Assembly: GCA_030374765.1 (NCBI GenBank)
Contig: JARGXX010000016.1
Coordinates: forward strand, 1,054,001-1,118,000
Length of the DNA: 64,000 nt
Source: Agarophyton chilense
Lineage: Eukaryota; Rhodophyta; Florideophyceae; Gracilariales; Gracilariaceae
Reading direction: 5' to 3'
Position 1 is the first letter of the stretch, and each line of letters opens with the position of its first letter. Below the pieces are notes generated by a model. The model saw only the letters and a list, made by a program, of their open reading frames with translations, searched no databases and was not told the DNA's origin. Shown here piece after piece: positions 1 to 11,142 of the stretch. Made by a program: the position numbers and the translations under genes.

Positions 1-606
1 CGAGCGAGGTGAGTGAGGCGGCCACTCACGAGAGCCAAAAAGGAGAACAAGAGGAAAACGGGGGCAAAACCCTATACAGGGGCGAGACTACGACAAGTGT
101 CGGCGATTAAATAAGAACCCACGGTGGTGGTAGCACTATCGTTAACAGAGCGGTGGATGAACTAACGTGCGACGGGCGCTCACGCAGTATGCGGTAAAGA
201 CGCGCCGAAGGCGAAAAGTTCAGAGCCAAGACTTCCTCCTTCGGATCTCCCAAGAGGGTGTTTACTGGGGAGCCGTGCTCAACCTTCTAAGTAGTGTGGC
301 GCGCGGCCCCTGACAGTGGGCGCGCGCCCGAAAAATAGACACTACATAGCGATAGCGTAGCTAAATAAATACTAAATAATACTAAATAATACTAACCATT
401 AGGTAGAATCCGGGCCACGTGTGGCACGCCTCGCACTAGAGCGTCGGCATCCGTGCAGTCCACGTGTTCCACCAGTGTGAACTTCCGGTCCTAACCGGCC
501 GTCAGCACGCAATAGCGGTATAGTTTGTCATAGCCCAAGCCAATCTTCAAGCGAGCGAACTCTCGAAGTCCAGCGAAGAAACCCCCTTGAAGGGCATTGT
601 CCTTCA
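1..606 (-). repeat. Element A 3' LTR (partial)
   Basis: Matches 10459-11064 at ~98% and ends in CA at 606. About 281 bp of this LTR must lie upstream of the window, judged from the complete right copy. The bases just inside (607 onward) read as a purine-rich tract on the minus strand. Confidence 0.93.
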
Positions 607-641
607 TATCCCCCTCCTTAGGTGACGAACACGCCGTCGAC

Positions 642-2576
642 ATGGCGGGGAGGCAACGGTCCAACTGGCGTAAGAGCAAGCCGCGTACCGCGTCCAGCGA
701 TCACTCGACTGTCGAAGGCAGAGCTGCACAACCGAACGACAAACGCACCAACGCGGTAACCACTCCTCGAACTGCGAGCGCTCTTGCGCTTCGTACACCA
801 ACATCCGGCGACCACATCCCGATACCTCGGCGACCAGTACTCCCGATGAACGGTGGTTACAATCCCCGCCGGGGTTACTTCTCCGGTTTCCATTTGGCTT
901 CCCTTCCGCGGGGGAGTGCCTCGTCGACCGCGCCGAGGCGATCCCGGGGTCCCGTTGAAGCTTCAAGCCACATCACTCCTGTGGAGGACACCTGGCCCAG
1001 TTACGATGAACTCGTCGGGTTAAACCCGCGTCAACATGCGGCGATTCTCCGGAGAGCTCCGTGGTTCCATCCGACAGCGGTCTTCGACGGAGAGCTCGTG
1101 GCGTTGTATGCTGATGGTAATGCGCTTCTCCCGGGCGAGCTTTCGGCTTTGATCACCACCTCGTGGGATTGGCGACGCCGTGTGGCGGTTCCCGTTCACG
1201 CAGTTCTGCGGCGAAGGCGCGAGTCGGCGGAAGAGGCGCATTGCGTATTCGTCCGCATCGGCTATTCACGGATCAACCGGGCAAACTTTCAATATTCCAT
1301 CGCCCACGAATTTGGCTTCGACCTACGGATGTACCGGACTCAGGGTGAGATCGGCTATTGTGACCGCCTTGCGGCGTTGGAAACCTACGCATGGCGCGGT
1401 GAATTGCGAGCGCGTCACGAAGCGATCTGCTGGGTCCGTCCGATCATTCGTGTCGAGTTTTGTCATCTTCGTCATGAGTCTCGATATCGGTGGTTACAGA
1501 ACTTTATCCGAAAGTAGCGTCGGGGCAGATCCCGCTTTGGGTTCTTTGTCCCTTGTCAGAACACGGAGATAAACCGGATTACTTCCTTCTATCAGTTCGG
1601 ACGATACGTTCCCCTTCCTGGGTGGTGGTCCTCCGTCGAGGTGTGCCGGGGAGGTTACGTGGAATTGCCTCCAGTCGTCTCCTATCTGGGCTCGTACCTC
1701 ATTGAGGATCCGCACTCCAGCTTATGGTCTGTGGTACTAACCGAATGGGCAGTCCGCGCCGCGGCATACATCATGTGGGAAGCCTACGACCAGTATCGAC
1801 TGTGGTATCTTCCTCCGGGTTTGAGTGGTTTCATCCGGCAGCTAGACCTTCAACTTCTTCTTGGAGGTGTCGATAATTCTGATGAAGCTCAGGAGCTCAT
1901 CGACATCATTGGGCGTGTCGACTGGGCTGTCGTGCCTGTCCGGCAGAGCGGCCGTGGTCAAGAAGCCGGTGGGGCTGATCGGTGTCCGGGGCGTCGCACG
2001 CCGTTGGCGGGAGATTTCATCATCTTTAACCCATGGGAGCAGCAAGAGATCTCCGAGGCGGAGGCGTCGGCACTCCGGATGGCTCCGCGAGGCATACCGT
2101 ACGGACACCCCGTGGGGTTTGTCAACTCGGATGACTTCTACTACGCCTATGGCGGTGATGATCTCCCGGAGGAGGCGGGCGAATACCGTGGCAACGAGGT
2201 CATGGAAGACGTGGAAGACCCCGATGGTGCCGATACTACGGCGCAGCCGGCGCAGGGAGCGACTCACGCAGGTGCAGTGGTCGATCCAGTGGCGGCGGCG
2301 TTGCTGGACGAACCGGAAGTTATCGAGGTTCCCATACGCCCAGAGGCGCTGGTGATCTCCCAGTTCCTTCGGGGTGTTGGACTGAACGCGCAAGCGGCGA
2401 GCGGCGACATCAGTACGATTGTAGTACTATACTACCACCAATGGCTGAGTGGGGAAGTAGTATGTACCGAGGGTAGCGGCGGTAGAGTCCAGCCACTGGG
2501 GGTGATAAACCACTGGGGTCTACTTGAGTCGTGGGCACCTTTTGACCAGCGGGCGCAATGGGCGGGCGTTAACTGA
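642..2576 (+). other. Opposite-strand ORFs of element A (fossil accessory region)
   Basis: Two open frames, 642-1517 and 1641-2576, run opposite to gag-pol between the chromodomain end of pol and the 3' LTR. No known domain was recognised. The second frame has a hydrophobic-aromatic stretch (VVSYLGSYLIEDPHSSLW then LTEWAVRAAAYIMWEAYDQY) that lines up by eye with minus-strand ORFs of element B (39635-40066) and plus-strand ORFs of element C (54230-54841). Its last part, from 2420, overlaps a nested solo LTR, so that tail is not native. Long antisense ORFs in this position are known in some plant Ty3/gypsy lineages; whether these are related is unknown. Confidence 0.6.
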
Positions 2577-2988
2577 GGACCCTACAGGTCGGGTGGCACT
2601 CGTAACGATGGCTTGGAAGCCCGTGTCCTCTTGAAGTTTGGGGTAAGTTGAAGACGGAGGTGGTGCTTGCCTTTACTTCCTCAGTGGCCGGCTGCACTCA
2701 AGCCACTAATATAGTAGGCGAGGCGCTCAGGTCCACTGGTAAACTACCCTAAAAAATTAAATAAAATATCCTACTCCCTCTGGGCGTACTGCCTTACAGT
2801 GCCAGGTCCACCGGAGGTCACCGGTCTGATCTCCTGCTCCCGTGTGCATATCTCCACGTGGCCACTGGGTGGGGTTGCCAACCGCTGCTCCTGCCGTGCG
2901 CGTACTTTGGTGCTCGACCGCCGCACCACTTTGGGACTCCTCGTCCGACACTCCACATCGCTACCGTCCTTAGGCCCATTGTACTACA
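2420..2988. repeat. Solo LTR nested in element A
   Basis: 569 bp bounded by perfect 7-bp inverted ends, TGTAGTA at 2420 and TACTACA ending at 2988. It is flanked by a perfect 5-bp target duplication ACGAT (2415-2419 and 2989-2993). Its middle resembles the LTR of element C (GCAATGGGC...CCTACAGGT, and the ACGATGGCTTG and GAGGCGCT segments), so it belongs to a C-related family. No internal region is present. Confidence 0.88.
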
Positions 2989-3296
2989 ACGATGAGAGAC
3001 GCCCTCATGGCACGCCTGACCGGCGGGAGTAACTCCGCTAGCGATTTGGTTGGCGCGCACGGCAATCCGGGTTCTTCCAACTAATCCCTTGTGATCTTGG
3101 TTAGTATATCCCGCTGTGCGGTAGTGTGTGCAGCAACTTCGAAAATAGTAAACTGCTTCCGTCTATGACGTATTTGTTTTCTTTCTTCTCTTCCAATTCT
3201 TCTGAGTGTCCTTCTCCAGGTCTTCTGTGCATCTTCTTCTTTTTCCAAGGGTTCTTATCCGGATCTTCTGTTCCTTTATCCCCATCGGGTGTCTTC
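2989..3296. other. Short stretch of element A without a recognised gene
   Basis: Lies between the solo LTR and the end of the chromodomain frame. It contains pyrimidine-rich runs (3170-3290), and I see no further feature in it. Confidence 0.4.
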
Positions 3297-4778
3297 TTAT
3301 CCCACTTGGGATCGGTCTATGGTAGCCAGCAAAGCCGTGATAGTACGACGATGATACTGTGCCACCTTTGACCGAGGTAGGTGCTCTATCAGTTCGTCTG
3401 AATCCCATTCGGGGCCGTACCCATACCAACGGACCAAGTATTGGATATAACCCTCTGGGTGGTAGGAGTGCTTCAGAATGCGTCCCACCACGAACTCTTT
3501 TCGGTACACTTCCCGGCCATCCCGTATGACGTTGTCGCTATTTCCGGGTGGTACCCGTCCTGAGCCCGGGGGTACCGAAATGATCACGCGTTGGGCGGCT
3601 TCGCTCCGGTCGGACCGTGTAGCGCGCAAGGCAGTCCTCGGCTGAGTGGAATGTCGACCGGACTTCGGCGGTTCATCTTCCCCAAGTGCCTGGTTTGCTT
3701 CGGCGTTTCCCACTCCGGTTGGAGGGCCCACACCGGCGGGTAACCCGGGTGGTCGTTCCGCTAGTCGGCGTGGTGAAGCTCGCTTCGGCGGTGAGATTCG
3801 CTGGGGCGTTGGCGCATTGTCGCACCTCTCTGTCCCACGGCGAAGTTCCGTGTAGTCACGTGAGGGTTCCAATGGATGGCTGTCCAACGTCGGCGCTGTG
3901 GATGTATCCACCTCCCTATGCGGGGTACTTGGCTGTGCGTCGTCCACTCGTACTGTATCAGGCTGCAGTGCGTCGAGCGCATTTGAATTCCGTGTTGCAC
4001 GTGTGGTGACACCTCGGCGAGAATTGGTGGCGTTATCCGCAGCTGCGGTCTGAGGCTTGGAAAGCGACTGCGTCGAGTCGTGCAGGACGTCGGTATCAGG
4101 CGCCCCTGATGGGCGAAGAATGACACGCGACGGTGCGGCGTTTCCAGTGACGGCATCGACCGGATTACGACGGCTGTCGGGCGCCTCCCCCTCCTTAGAC
4201 GATGCACCGGGGTTGGTGTCCGTCGGGTGGACTGGGGAGGAGCGACGGATGCGCGATACGATTCCTTGCGAGTTGGGCGCCGCGGGTAGCGGAAGGTCAG
4301 ACAAACCCCGAGATGGGTGTGGCAACGCGTAAGGACGCGGGTGGACCTGGGATAAGGGCGTCGATGTATCCGTTTCAACGGGAGAAGTCACACCAGTAGG
4401 TTGGGATGTTAACAGCGGAGGAGCCGATACCACGCGGTCGCGGGAGATGCGTTCGTAATTACCAGCGAGGTCAACTACGACAGTGTCGGGAGCCACCGAA
4501 ATAACCCGAAAGGGGCCGTTGGCAACAAATGACAGCTTGTGGCGTTTCTCCTTCTCGGGGTTCCAATACTCCTTGCGGATGAATACATAACCGTCGTGGG
4601 CGAGAGGTGGCGGCGAGCGAGGGGCTTTGGTATCAAAGTCACGCTTGTAAGCGGCCTGGACTCGGCCAATTGAACGCCGTGCGGCGGGGGCGAGCTTCGT
4701 GAGCCAAGTTTTCCACGCTTCGCGGTAAGCAGTCGGTGACGGAAAGGTATCCAGCGTGGGCTGTGGTTCCAGCGCCAC
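3297..4778 (-). other. Element A integrase C-terminus with chromodomain (fossil)
   Basis: 493-residue frame. The N-terminal part resembles the C-terminal domain of Ty3/gypsy integrases (FVANGPFRVISVAPDTVVVD). A long Pro/Ser/Arg-rich linker leads to a chromodomain near the end (GRILKHSYHPEGYIQYLVRW, then GYGPEWDSDELIEHLP). Such chromodomains are known to steer integration to marked chromatin. Confidence 0.85.
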
Positions 4779-4826
4779 GGGCCCGTAACGTTACAGTCCG
4801 GACCAGCTTGGAGAAGCGATCCGTAA

Positions 4827-7800
4827 TTATGAGTAAGAACTTGTAATTACGCTAAGTGGTAAGAAGGGACCGAGTATATCGATGGCCACAAACTCCAATG
4901 GAGCCCGAGCTGGAAACAGCTTCAACTTCGTCGCATGACGGCGGAGTTTGACACGGTTCCGAGCGCAATCGGTACAAAACCGCACCGTTGCGTAGCAGTC
5001 CACTGCCATGGCAGGCCAGTAGAAGTTATGGCGTGGGGTGAGGTAAAGTTTCCGTCCCCAGACGTGGCCACTCAGTTTGGAGTAGTGCCACATCCGCAGT
5101 ACTCTCGACTGGAGGTTATGTGGTACCACGATTTGTGGGTGCGAACCGACGGTCCGTACAAGGTATCCGGCGTCATTCACCTGAAAGGGGAGAGTACCTC
5201 CTCCATTGAGTTGAGCGCGGACCTTCGCGCAGAACGGGTCAGCGAATTGCTTCCGTATCATCTCCTCTGGAGTAATAGGCACGAAGTTGCCTGGTAAGGG
5301 TTTCTCGGAATCTTCCGAGAGAAGAAAGTCGTCCAATTCGGAACAGAAATCTGAAGAGTCCGTGTCTCGTTCCTCGTCTTCGATTGTAGCGTCGTCGCGA
5401 TTCACTGCAGAGCATGGTATTTCATCGTCTTTGACCGGTAATGCTTCGCCAATAGTGACCAGGCGGGAGAGAGAATCGGCTTGGGTGTTGCACGATTCTT
5501 TTCGGTACTGCACGTCAAAGTCAAATTCCGCTAGACGGAGACGCCAACGCATCAAGCGGCCTGAAGGCTCCCAGATGGAGAGTAGCCATCGATGTGATGC
5601 GTGGTCCGGTAAAACGGTGAAATGATTACCCATGAGATAGGGGCGCAACGTTTGTAATGTACACACTACTGCAAGGCATTCCTTCTCCGAGATGGAGTAA
5701 TTCTTCTCGTGGACGTTAAGCGATCGAGACCAGTACCCTACGGGGCGTCTTTCTCTATTGGGTGCAGTTTGAAACCGTGCACAACCTACTTGGTAGTCCC
5801 TGGCGTCTGTATCTACGGTGAAGGTCCTTCCAGGCTTGAGAAACGAGAGGATCGGGGCGGAGACGATAGAATCCTTAAGAGAGTTGAAAGATTCCGTTTG
5901 AACGGGGGTGAAGGGGTCCAGTTTTGGTGGTTGGCCTTTCCGAAAAATCGCGTTTATCGGTGCAGCCTTGTCCGCAAAGTGCGGGATGAATCGTCGGTAG
6001 ACGTTCGCGAGTCCCAGAAAGGAACGAAGCTCGGTTTGCGTCCGCGGTTCTTTAGCCTCTTTGAGTGACTTAACGCCAGTCTCCTCGATTTTAACACGTC
6101 TTGGACGGATAACATGGCCGAGATGCTTCAGGGTGTCCGTGAAGAAGTCACATTTCTTCAACTTAAGAGTAACACCCGCATCTCGAAGCGTGGTCATGAT
6201 ATCCCTCACATGAGTGAGATGTTTGTCCAGGTTATCTGAGAAGACGATTATGTCATCCAGATAGACCAGGCAGGTACGCCATTTGAAGCGGGCCAATAGG
6301 ATATCGATGGCTCGTTGGAAAGTAGCGGGGGCGTTGGTAAGACCAAAAGGCATCCGTTTGTAACGGTAGAGACCGAAGTGACACACGAAAGCGGTTTTAT
6401 CCTGGTCTTGCTTCCTTACCGGAACTTGCCAGTATCCCCAATTGGCGTCCACGGTTGTACAAACGGTGGCGGTTCCCAGCGAGTCGATGTACTCGTCCAT
6501 TCTTGGGATTGGATACACGTCCTTGACGGTGACGGCATTCAACCGACGGTAGTCGACGCAAAACCTCCAGGAACCATCCTGCTTTGGAGCCAGTACTACT
6601 GGAGAAGCCCACGGCGACTGAGCCGGTTCAATGACTACTGCTCGAAGCATTTTATCCACTTGTGCCTTTTCCTCCGCGCGTGCGGCGGGTCCGGCACGGT
6701 ATGGGTGCTGAGAGATTGGTCGGGTGTCCGGTAGCAAATCAATCCGGTGTTCCGTAGTGGCAATCTCACCAAGGGAGCCGTCCCACATAGTGGTGAAGTC
6801 CCTTAAAAGTTCTCGAAATCGATAGCGGTATGACTCCGAGACGTGGCTGAGATCCAGGTCCTTGAGTTCTTGGACTGGATCGGGGCGGTCACCACTCGTT
6901 GAAACAGGCTGCGTCCCTGATGTTACAGGTTGAACCCCGGGTACCGGCGATGAAACGGGTTCCGGGCTGTCCCCCTTCTTAGAGTGAACGAATCCGAGAA
7001 CGTCAGCTGCGGTCAGCTTTGTCGGCACCATAGCGATGGAGTGCGGTATCACGGACCCTATCACTTGGTTCTTCACCAGATACTGGGGTACAGTCCCTAT
7101 ATTGGCGATCAGCACGTGTAACGGTTGGGTTGGCTCTACATGGATGATTCCATTCGCAATTGCGTGGCTATGCCTGTCATACAGTGACCACAATGGTTGC
7201 AAGACCCGGAGTCCGTGTTGACGGGAGGTTACTTTCACCATCATTTGGGACTCAGGCTGGACGCACAACGACGCTGCGACGCGGAGCTTATTAGATTCAC
7301 GGTTATCCGGTCCAGGTTCCTGTGCTGCCGGTAGCGGGACATGCATCTTCGTGGCACGCCTAAGCGGACGACGAACGATCGGAGTGGACGATCCATCCTC
7401 CATCTCGACACACCGTTGGCGGGGGAAGATCGCTTCGACGAAGCGGTCGCAAAAGTCGCAACCCAAGATGACCGGGGCGGCTAATTTCCGACATACGACG
7501 AAGTCGAGTTTCACCACGAGAGCGCCAACCCGGACTACCAGTTCTATGAACCCCACTATATCCAACGGTTGGTTGTTCGCGTCAGCGACCTCCGGGACGT
7601 GATCGCGGCGGATCCTAGACTGCAAAGCAGGCGGTAACACTTTCTCCACGACAAAGTTCGGAGCGGCACCGATGTCTAGGACGCTAAGGTGTCGCACCAT
7701 GAACTGGGGTGAAGGGCAAAGGCCAGCATAGACCTCGTAATTTCTTTTGGCTATCACCAGAACTCTATCCGGGAACCGGTTATGGGAAACATCTTTCCAC

Positions 7801-7949
7801 GGACGACGCAGAACACTAAAGTGTTCCGAGTTCACGTCATTGACGGCCTCTTCCCTTGAAAGGATTTTGACCGGGGAGCGAGGCTTGGACGCCTCGGGCG
7901 CCGTCGACATCGACTCTGAGGGCGCCCCTCCTTTAGAGGAGACTCCCAA
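4827..7949 (-). other. Element A pol: protease, RT, RNase H, start of integrase (fossil)
   Basis: 1040-residue open frame. Visible in order are a retropepsin-like DIGA segment, reverse transcriptase with FCVDYRRLNA and YLDDIIVFS, RNase H with FTVDTDARDYQVGC, and the zinc-binding HHCC part of integrase (FCTDCARN). The order PR-RT-RH-IN is that of Ty3/gypsy. Confidence 0.9.
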
Positions 7950-7951
7950 AT

Positions 7952-10011
7952 TTAGTTTTTCTGGGCCTGCTCCGCCGGAGGCGGCTGCTCAGGGCGTTGA
8001 GCAGGCAACGCCTGGGCATCAGGTCCAGAAGGTACCGTAGAAGCGGTGGGGTGACCGACCACGTCGGTGACACGGGATTCCGGTACAGGTACCACCCGAG
8101 CTCGGGAAAGCGACACGTGACGTAAAACATCGGTTCGAGCACGGATATACGATGCAACCGGAATAGCTGCTTTGTCCTCCGGGGATAAGGCCTCGTAATT
8201 GACTACGACTTGTGCCCATTCTCGGAGAGACAACACAAATTGTGGAGAAGTATGGCCTGGTTTGTAGCAGAGATGACAAATCAGACCAGAAGCCGGTGTT
8301 GGGTGGAGAGGCTCGGCAAACTTCACCGCGGGGCGGGTATCTCCCCAACCTGGACGCGAAAAGCGGAAATTACCACTCTCGTGTGGGACGCGTGGCGCAC
8401 GGGCGCGACCATTATCCGCATAGAGTAGCGTGTCATCCCCAATCACGTATTGTGACTCGTCTAAGGTTGAGGGTAACCCCGTTGTTCGGATGGAATGAAC
8501 GTCACTATGGTCTAGCTGCACGTTATCATAATCCCCTCGAAAGGCCTGTTCGTCGATCATCGAAGCTGACGGGGTACCCGGTTGTAACATCAACGCTTTT
8601 GCGGACCTACCCCTGGAGCCAGGAGTGCGTGCGCGCAGGGCTTCACCTTCTGCACGAGCGAACTGCACTAGTTCCAAATACGTGGCTTTAGGTTTATCTT
8701 CTTGACGTCGAGCAACAAGAGTCCGGATCGCTGGGTCCAAACCATCGACAAACATGGTACAACGCTCTTCAGCGGGGTAAGCATTGCCACAGCGGTGGAA
8801 GGCCTTGTTAAGGCGCGACGAATAATCGGTTTCCGAATCGCCTGGACTTTGGCGAGTGTCCCGCAGGGCTAGTATAGCCTGCTGAATGGCGGAATTAGTA
8901 GCATATGACCTCAGAAGGTATTGAACTGCTTCAGGCCAGCATGTGACCCCTCCTTCGGAGGCGCTTGATGAACCTCTGACAGAGTGATACTGGTCTTCTG
9001 CAAGCCCACGTAAGAAGTACGGTAAGGCAAGGTAGGCTTGTCCCTCGTTCATTCCAAGGATGTCAGCTTCCGCGGCGAAGCATGCCAGGAAATCCAACAC
9101 CAATATTGGGTCTTCTCCAGAACACAACTGGTTTCGTAGTGAGAGCTGCATTCGCTTAATGCAGTCCTTCACTCTTCCCGTACCACGGGGTGTACGATCC
9201 AAAGAGGAGTCCTCCGAACGGTAGTACCGGTATGATAAGAGCTTCTTAAAGAGCGAATTGGTCGGTTTCAGCTCCTTCAAACCTGTGTGCTTCCTTCCCT
9301 TCGTGCGGGCGCGGATCACACCATGGGTGGCTGTTGACCGCTTACAGCGTGAGAAACGCTCACGGCGAGCTACTTCCACCGATGAATCGGAAGAGTCGGA
9401 CTCCGAGGATGAGGAATCCGACGGTTCGGGATTCGTGTTCCTTCGCTTCTTTCGAGCCTGGCGGTTCTCTTCTTCATTTCCCTTGTGGGATACTGGAACC
9501 GGCTCGGCCGAATCATCCCCCGACAATAGGGTTTGTTCCAACGTCTCAAGAGGGCTTCGGACGCGCGAGAATTTGTCCGCGACGTCCTTGACAAAGGCCC
9601 AGGGTCCACCAAGGGACTCTAGAATCGAGTTCACATCCGCATGGAGGACACGAGGGTCCTCAGAAAAACCTGCGTAGCAGTGTCGTTTACCTTCTTGCGA
9701 AGGGAATCGAACTCCTCTGCAAGGATGGCTTGAGCTTCCCGCATAGAGCGGAGTTGCTCTTCCACAGCTGCAAGGCTGGGATGGGGTGTGACATCCCTAG
9801 CAGGGGAGAGCATCAGGGCGGCGGCAGACGCCGGTCCTGCTCCACTTGCTGCGGGTGTCGAATCAGAGACAGGAGGTCTCGAGGCTCTTCCACATGGCAC
9901 GCCAGTCGATCCACCGGTATGAGACCGTGAACGAACCGGGATACGGGATAGTTGCGATGGTTCCGGTGCACCGGTTTGACCCCGCGTCCTCGGACGGTCT
10001 TTGGACAACAT
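7952..10011 (-). other. Element A gag region (fossil)
   Basis: Two open frames: a short N-terminal one (9631-10011) with a predicted helical stretch, and a 560-residue one (7952-9634). The latter has a Ser/Asp-rich stretch, a capsid-like segment (around 'KRMQLSLRNQLCSGEDP') that recurs in the gag of element C, and a zinc-knuckle-like CHLCYKPGH. Gag would form the particle in the usual Ty3/gypsy life cycle. Confidence 0.8.
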
Positions 10012-10155
10012 GAGATCAGAATCCGTTAAACGTGAGTATCCAAACCCGATCGGCTAGTGGGGCCAAGAAACTTCCTCAAAGAGGGCAACTGAGATCAACG
10101 TCAATTTTTGAGTCCTCTTTCCGATTGATCGTGACTGAGTGTGCCCGACTCAAAC

Positions 10156-10173
10156 TTCTAAGTCGGGAGACCA
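10156..10173 (-). promoter_or_regulatory. Primer-binding-like site of element A
   Basis: Minus-strand TGGTCTCCCGACTTAGAA, three bases inside the 5' LTR. The same 18-mer follows the 5' LTR of element B, and element C has it with two differences. A start with TGG fits pairing to a tRNA 3' CCA end. Confidence 0.75.
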
Positions 10174-10176
10174 GTT

Positions 10177-11064
10177 TGTAGGACAACGCTTGGAGCGGAG
10201 ACACCACGAAGATGTTCGGGATCTTTCTCTCTTGAGAGAAACGCCTCAGGCGGAGGAGACGCGTCCCAGCGGAGCACAGAAACAGAGCCACTCTGGAAAG
10301 GCACGACGAAGTCGGGTGTAAGACCGAGGCCAATCCGGCGGGATATACCTATAGTGTTTAGGTGAGCACGGCACAGCCCGGGGTGTGACCAATCCGAGGC
10401 GGAGCGGTATCACGGCGATTGTCGGAAAAGGAGCGAGGAAACACTCGTATGAGGTGGACGAGCGAGGTGAGTGAGGCGGCCACTCACGAGAGCCAAAAAG
10501 GAGAACAAGAGGAAAACGGGGGCAAAACCCTATACAGGGGCGAGACTACGACAAGTGTCGGCGATTAAATAAGAACCCACGGTGGTGGTAGCACTATCGT
10601 TAACAGAGCGGTGGATGAACTAACGTGCGACGGGCGCTCACGCAGTATGCGGTAAAGACGCGCCGAAGGCGAAAAGTTCAGAGCCAAGACTTCCTCCTTC
10701 GGATCTCCCAAGAGGGTGTTTACTGGGGAGCCGTGCTCAACCTTCTAAGTAGTGTGGCGCGCGGCCCCTGACAGTGGGCGCGCGCCTGAAAAATAGACAC
10801 TACATAGCGATAGCGTAGCTAAATAAATACTAAATAATACTATATAATACTAACCATTAGGTAGAATCCGGGCCACGTGTGGCACGCCTCGCACTAGAGC
10901 GTCGGCATCCGTGCAGTCCACGTGTTCCACCAGTGTGCACTTCCGGTCCTACCCGGCCGTCAGCACGCAATAGCGGTATAGTTTGTCATAGCCCAAGCTA
11001 GTCCTCAAGCGAGCGAACTCTCTAAGTTCAACGAAGAAACCCCCTTGAAGGGCATTGTCCTTCA
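10177..11064 (-). repeat. Element A 5' LTR (complete)
   Basis: 888 bp, TG...CA on the plus strand, with imperfect inverted ends (TGTAGGA against TCCTTCA). The inner edge at 10177 is set by the primer-binding-like site three bases away, and the outer edge by loss of identity with the left copy after 11064. Confidence 0.88.
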
Positions 11065-11142
11065 GATGCCCCTGACATAGGAAGCACGTCCTGCATGCCC
11101 GTCGGAATAAAAATTGTCGTTGTTGTTGTCGTTGTTTTTATA

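Larger units (their letters stand above)
1..11064 (-). mobile_element. Ty3/gypsy chromovirus fossil (element A)
   Basis: LTR retrotransposon on the minus strand. The right (5') LTR is complete and the left (3') LTR is cut by the window start. Parts in sense order are LTR, primer-binding-like site, gag, protease-RT-RNase H-integrase, integrase C-terminus with chromodomain, an opposite-strand ORF region, a purine-rich tract just inside the left LTR, and the LTR. The 606 comparable LTR bases differ at about 10 sites by my count (~98%), so it is the youngest element here. It looks broken in a few places. A solo LTR of another family lies inside it. The chromodomain and domain order place it with chromoviruses (family knowledge). 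Confidence 0.93.

Noticed and set aside
3646-4399. Plus-strand frames opposite the element A chromodomain linker as more opposite-strand genes
   Set aside because: They overlap a well-supported pol frame, have biased composition mirrored from it, and have no counterpart in elements B or C.
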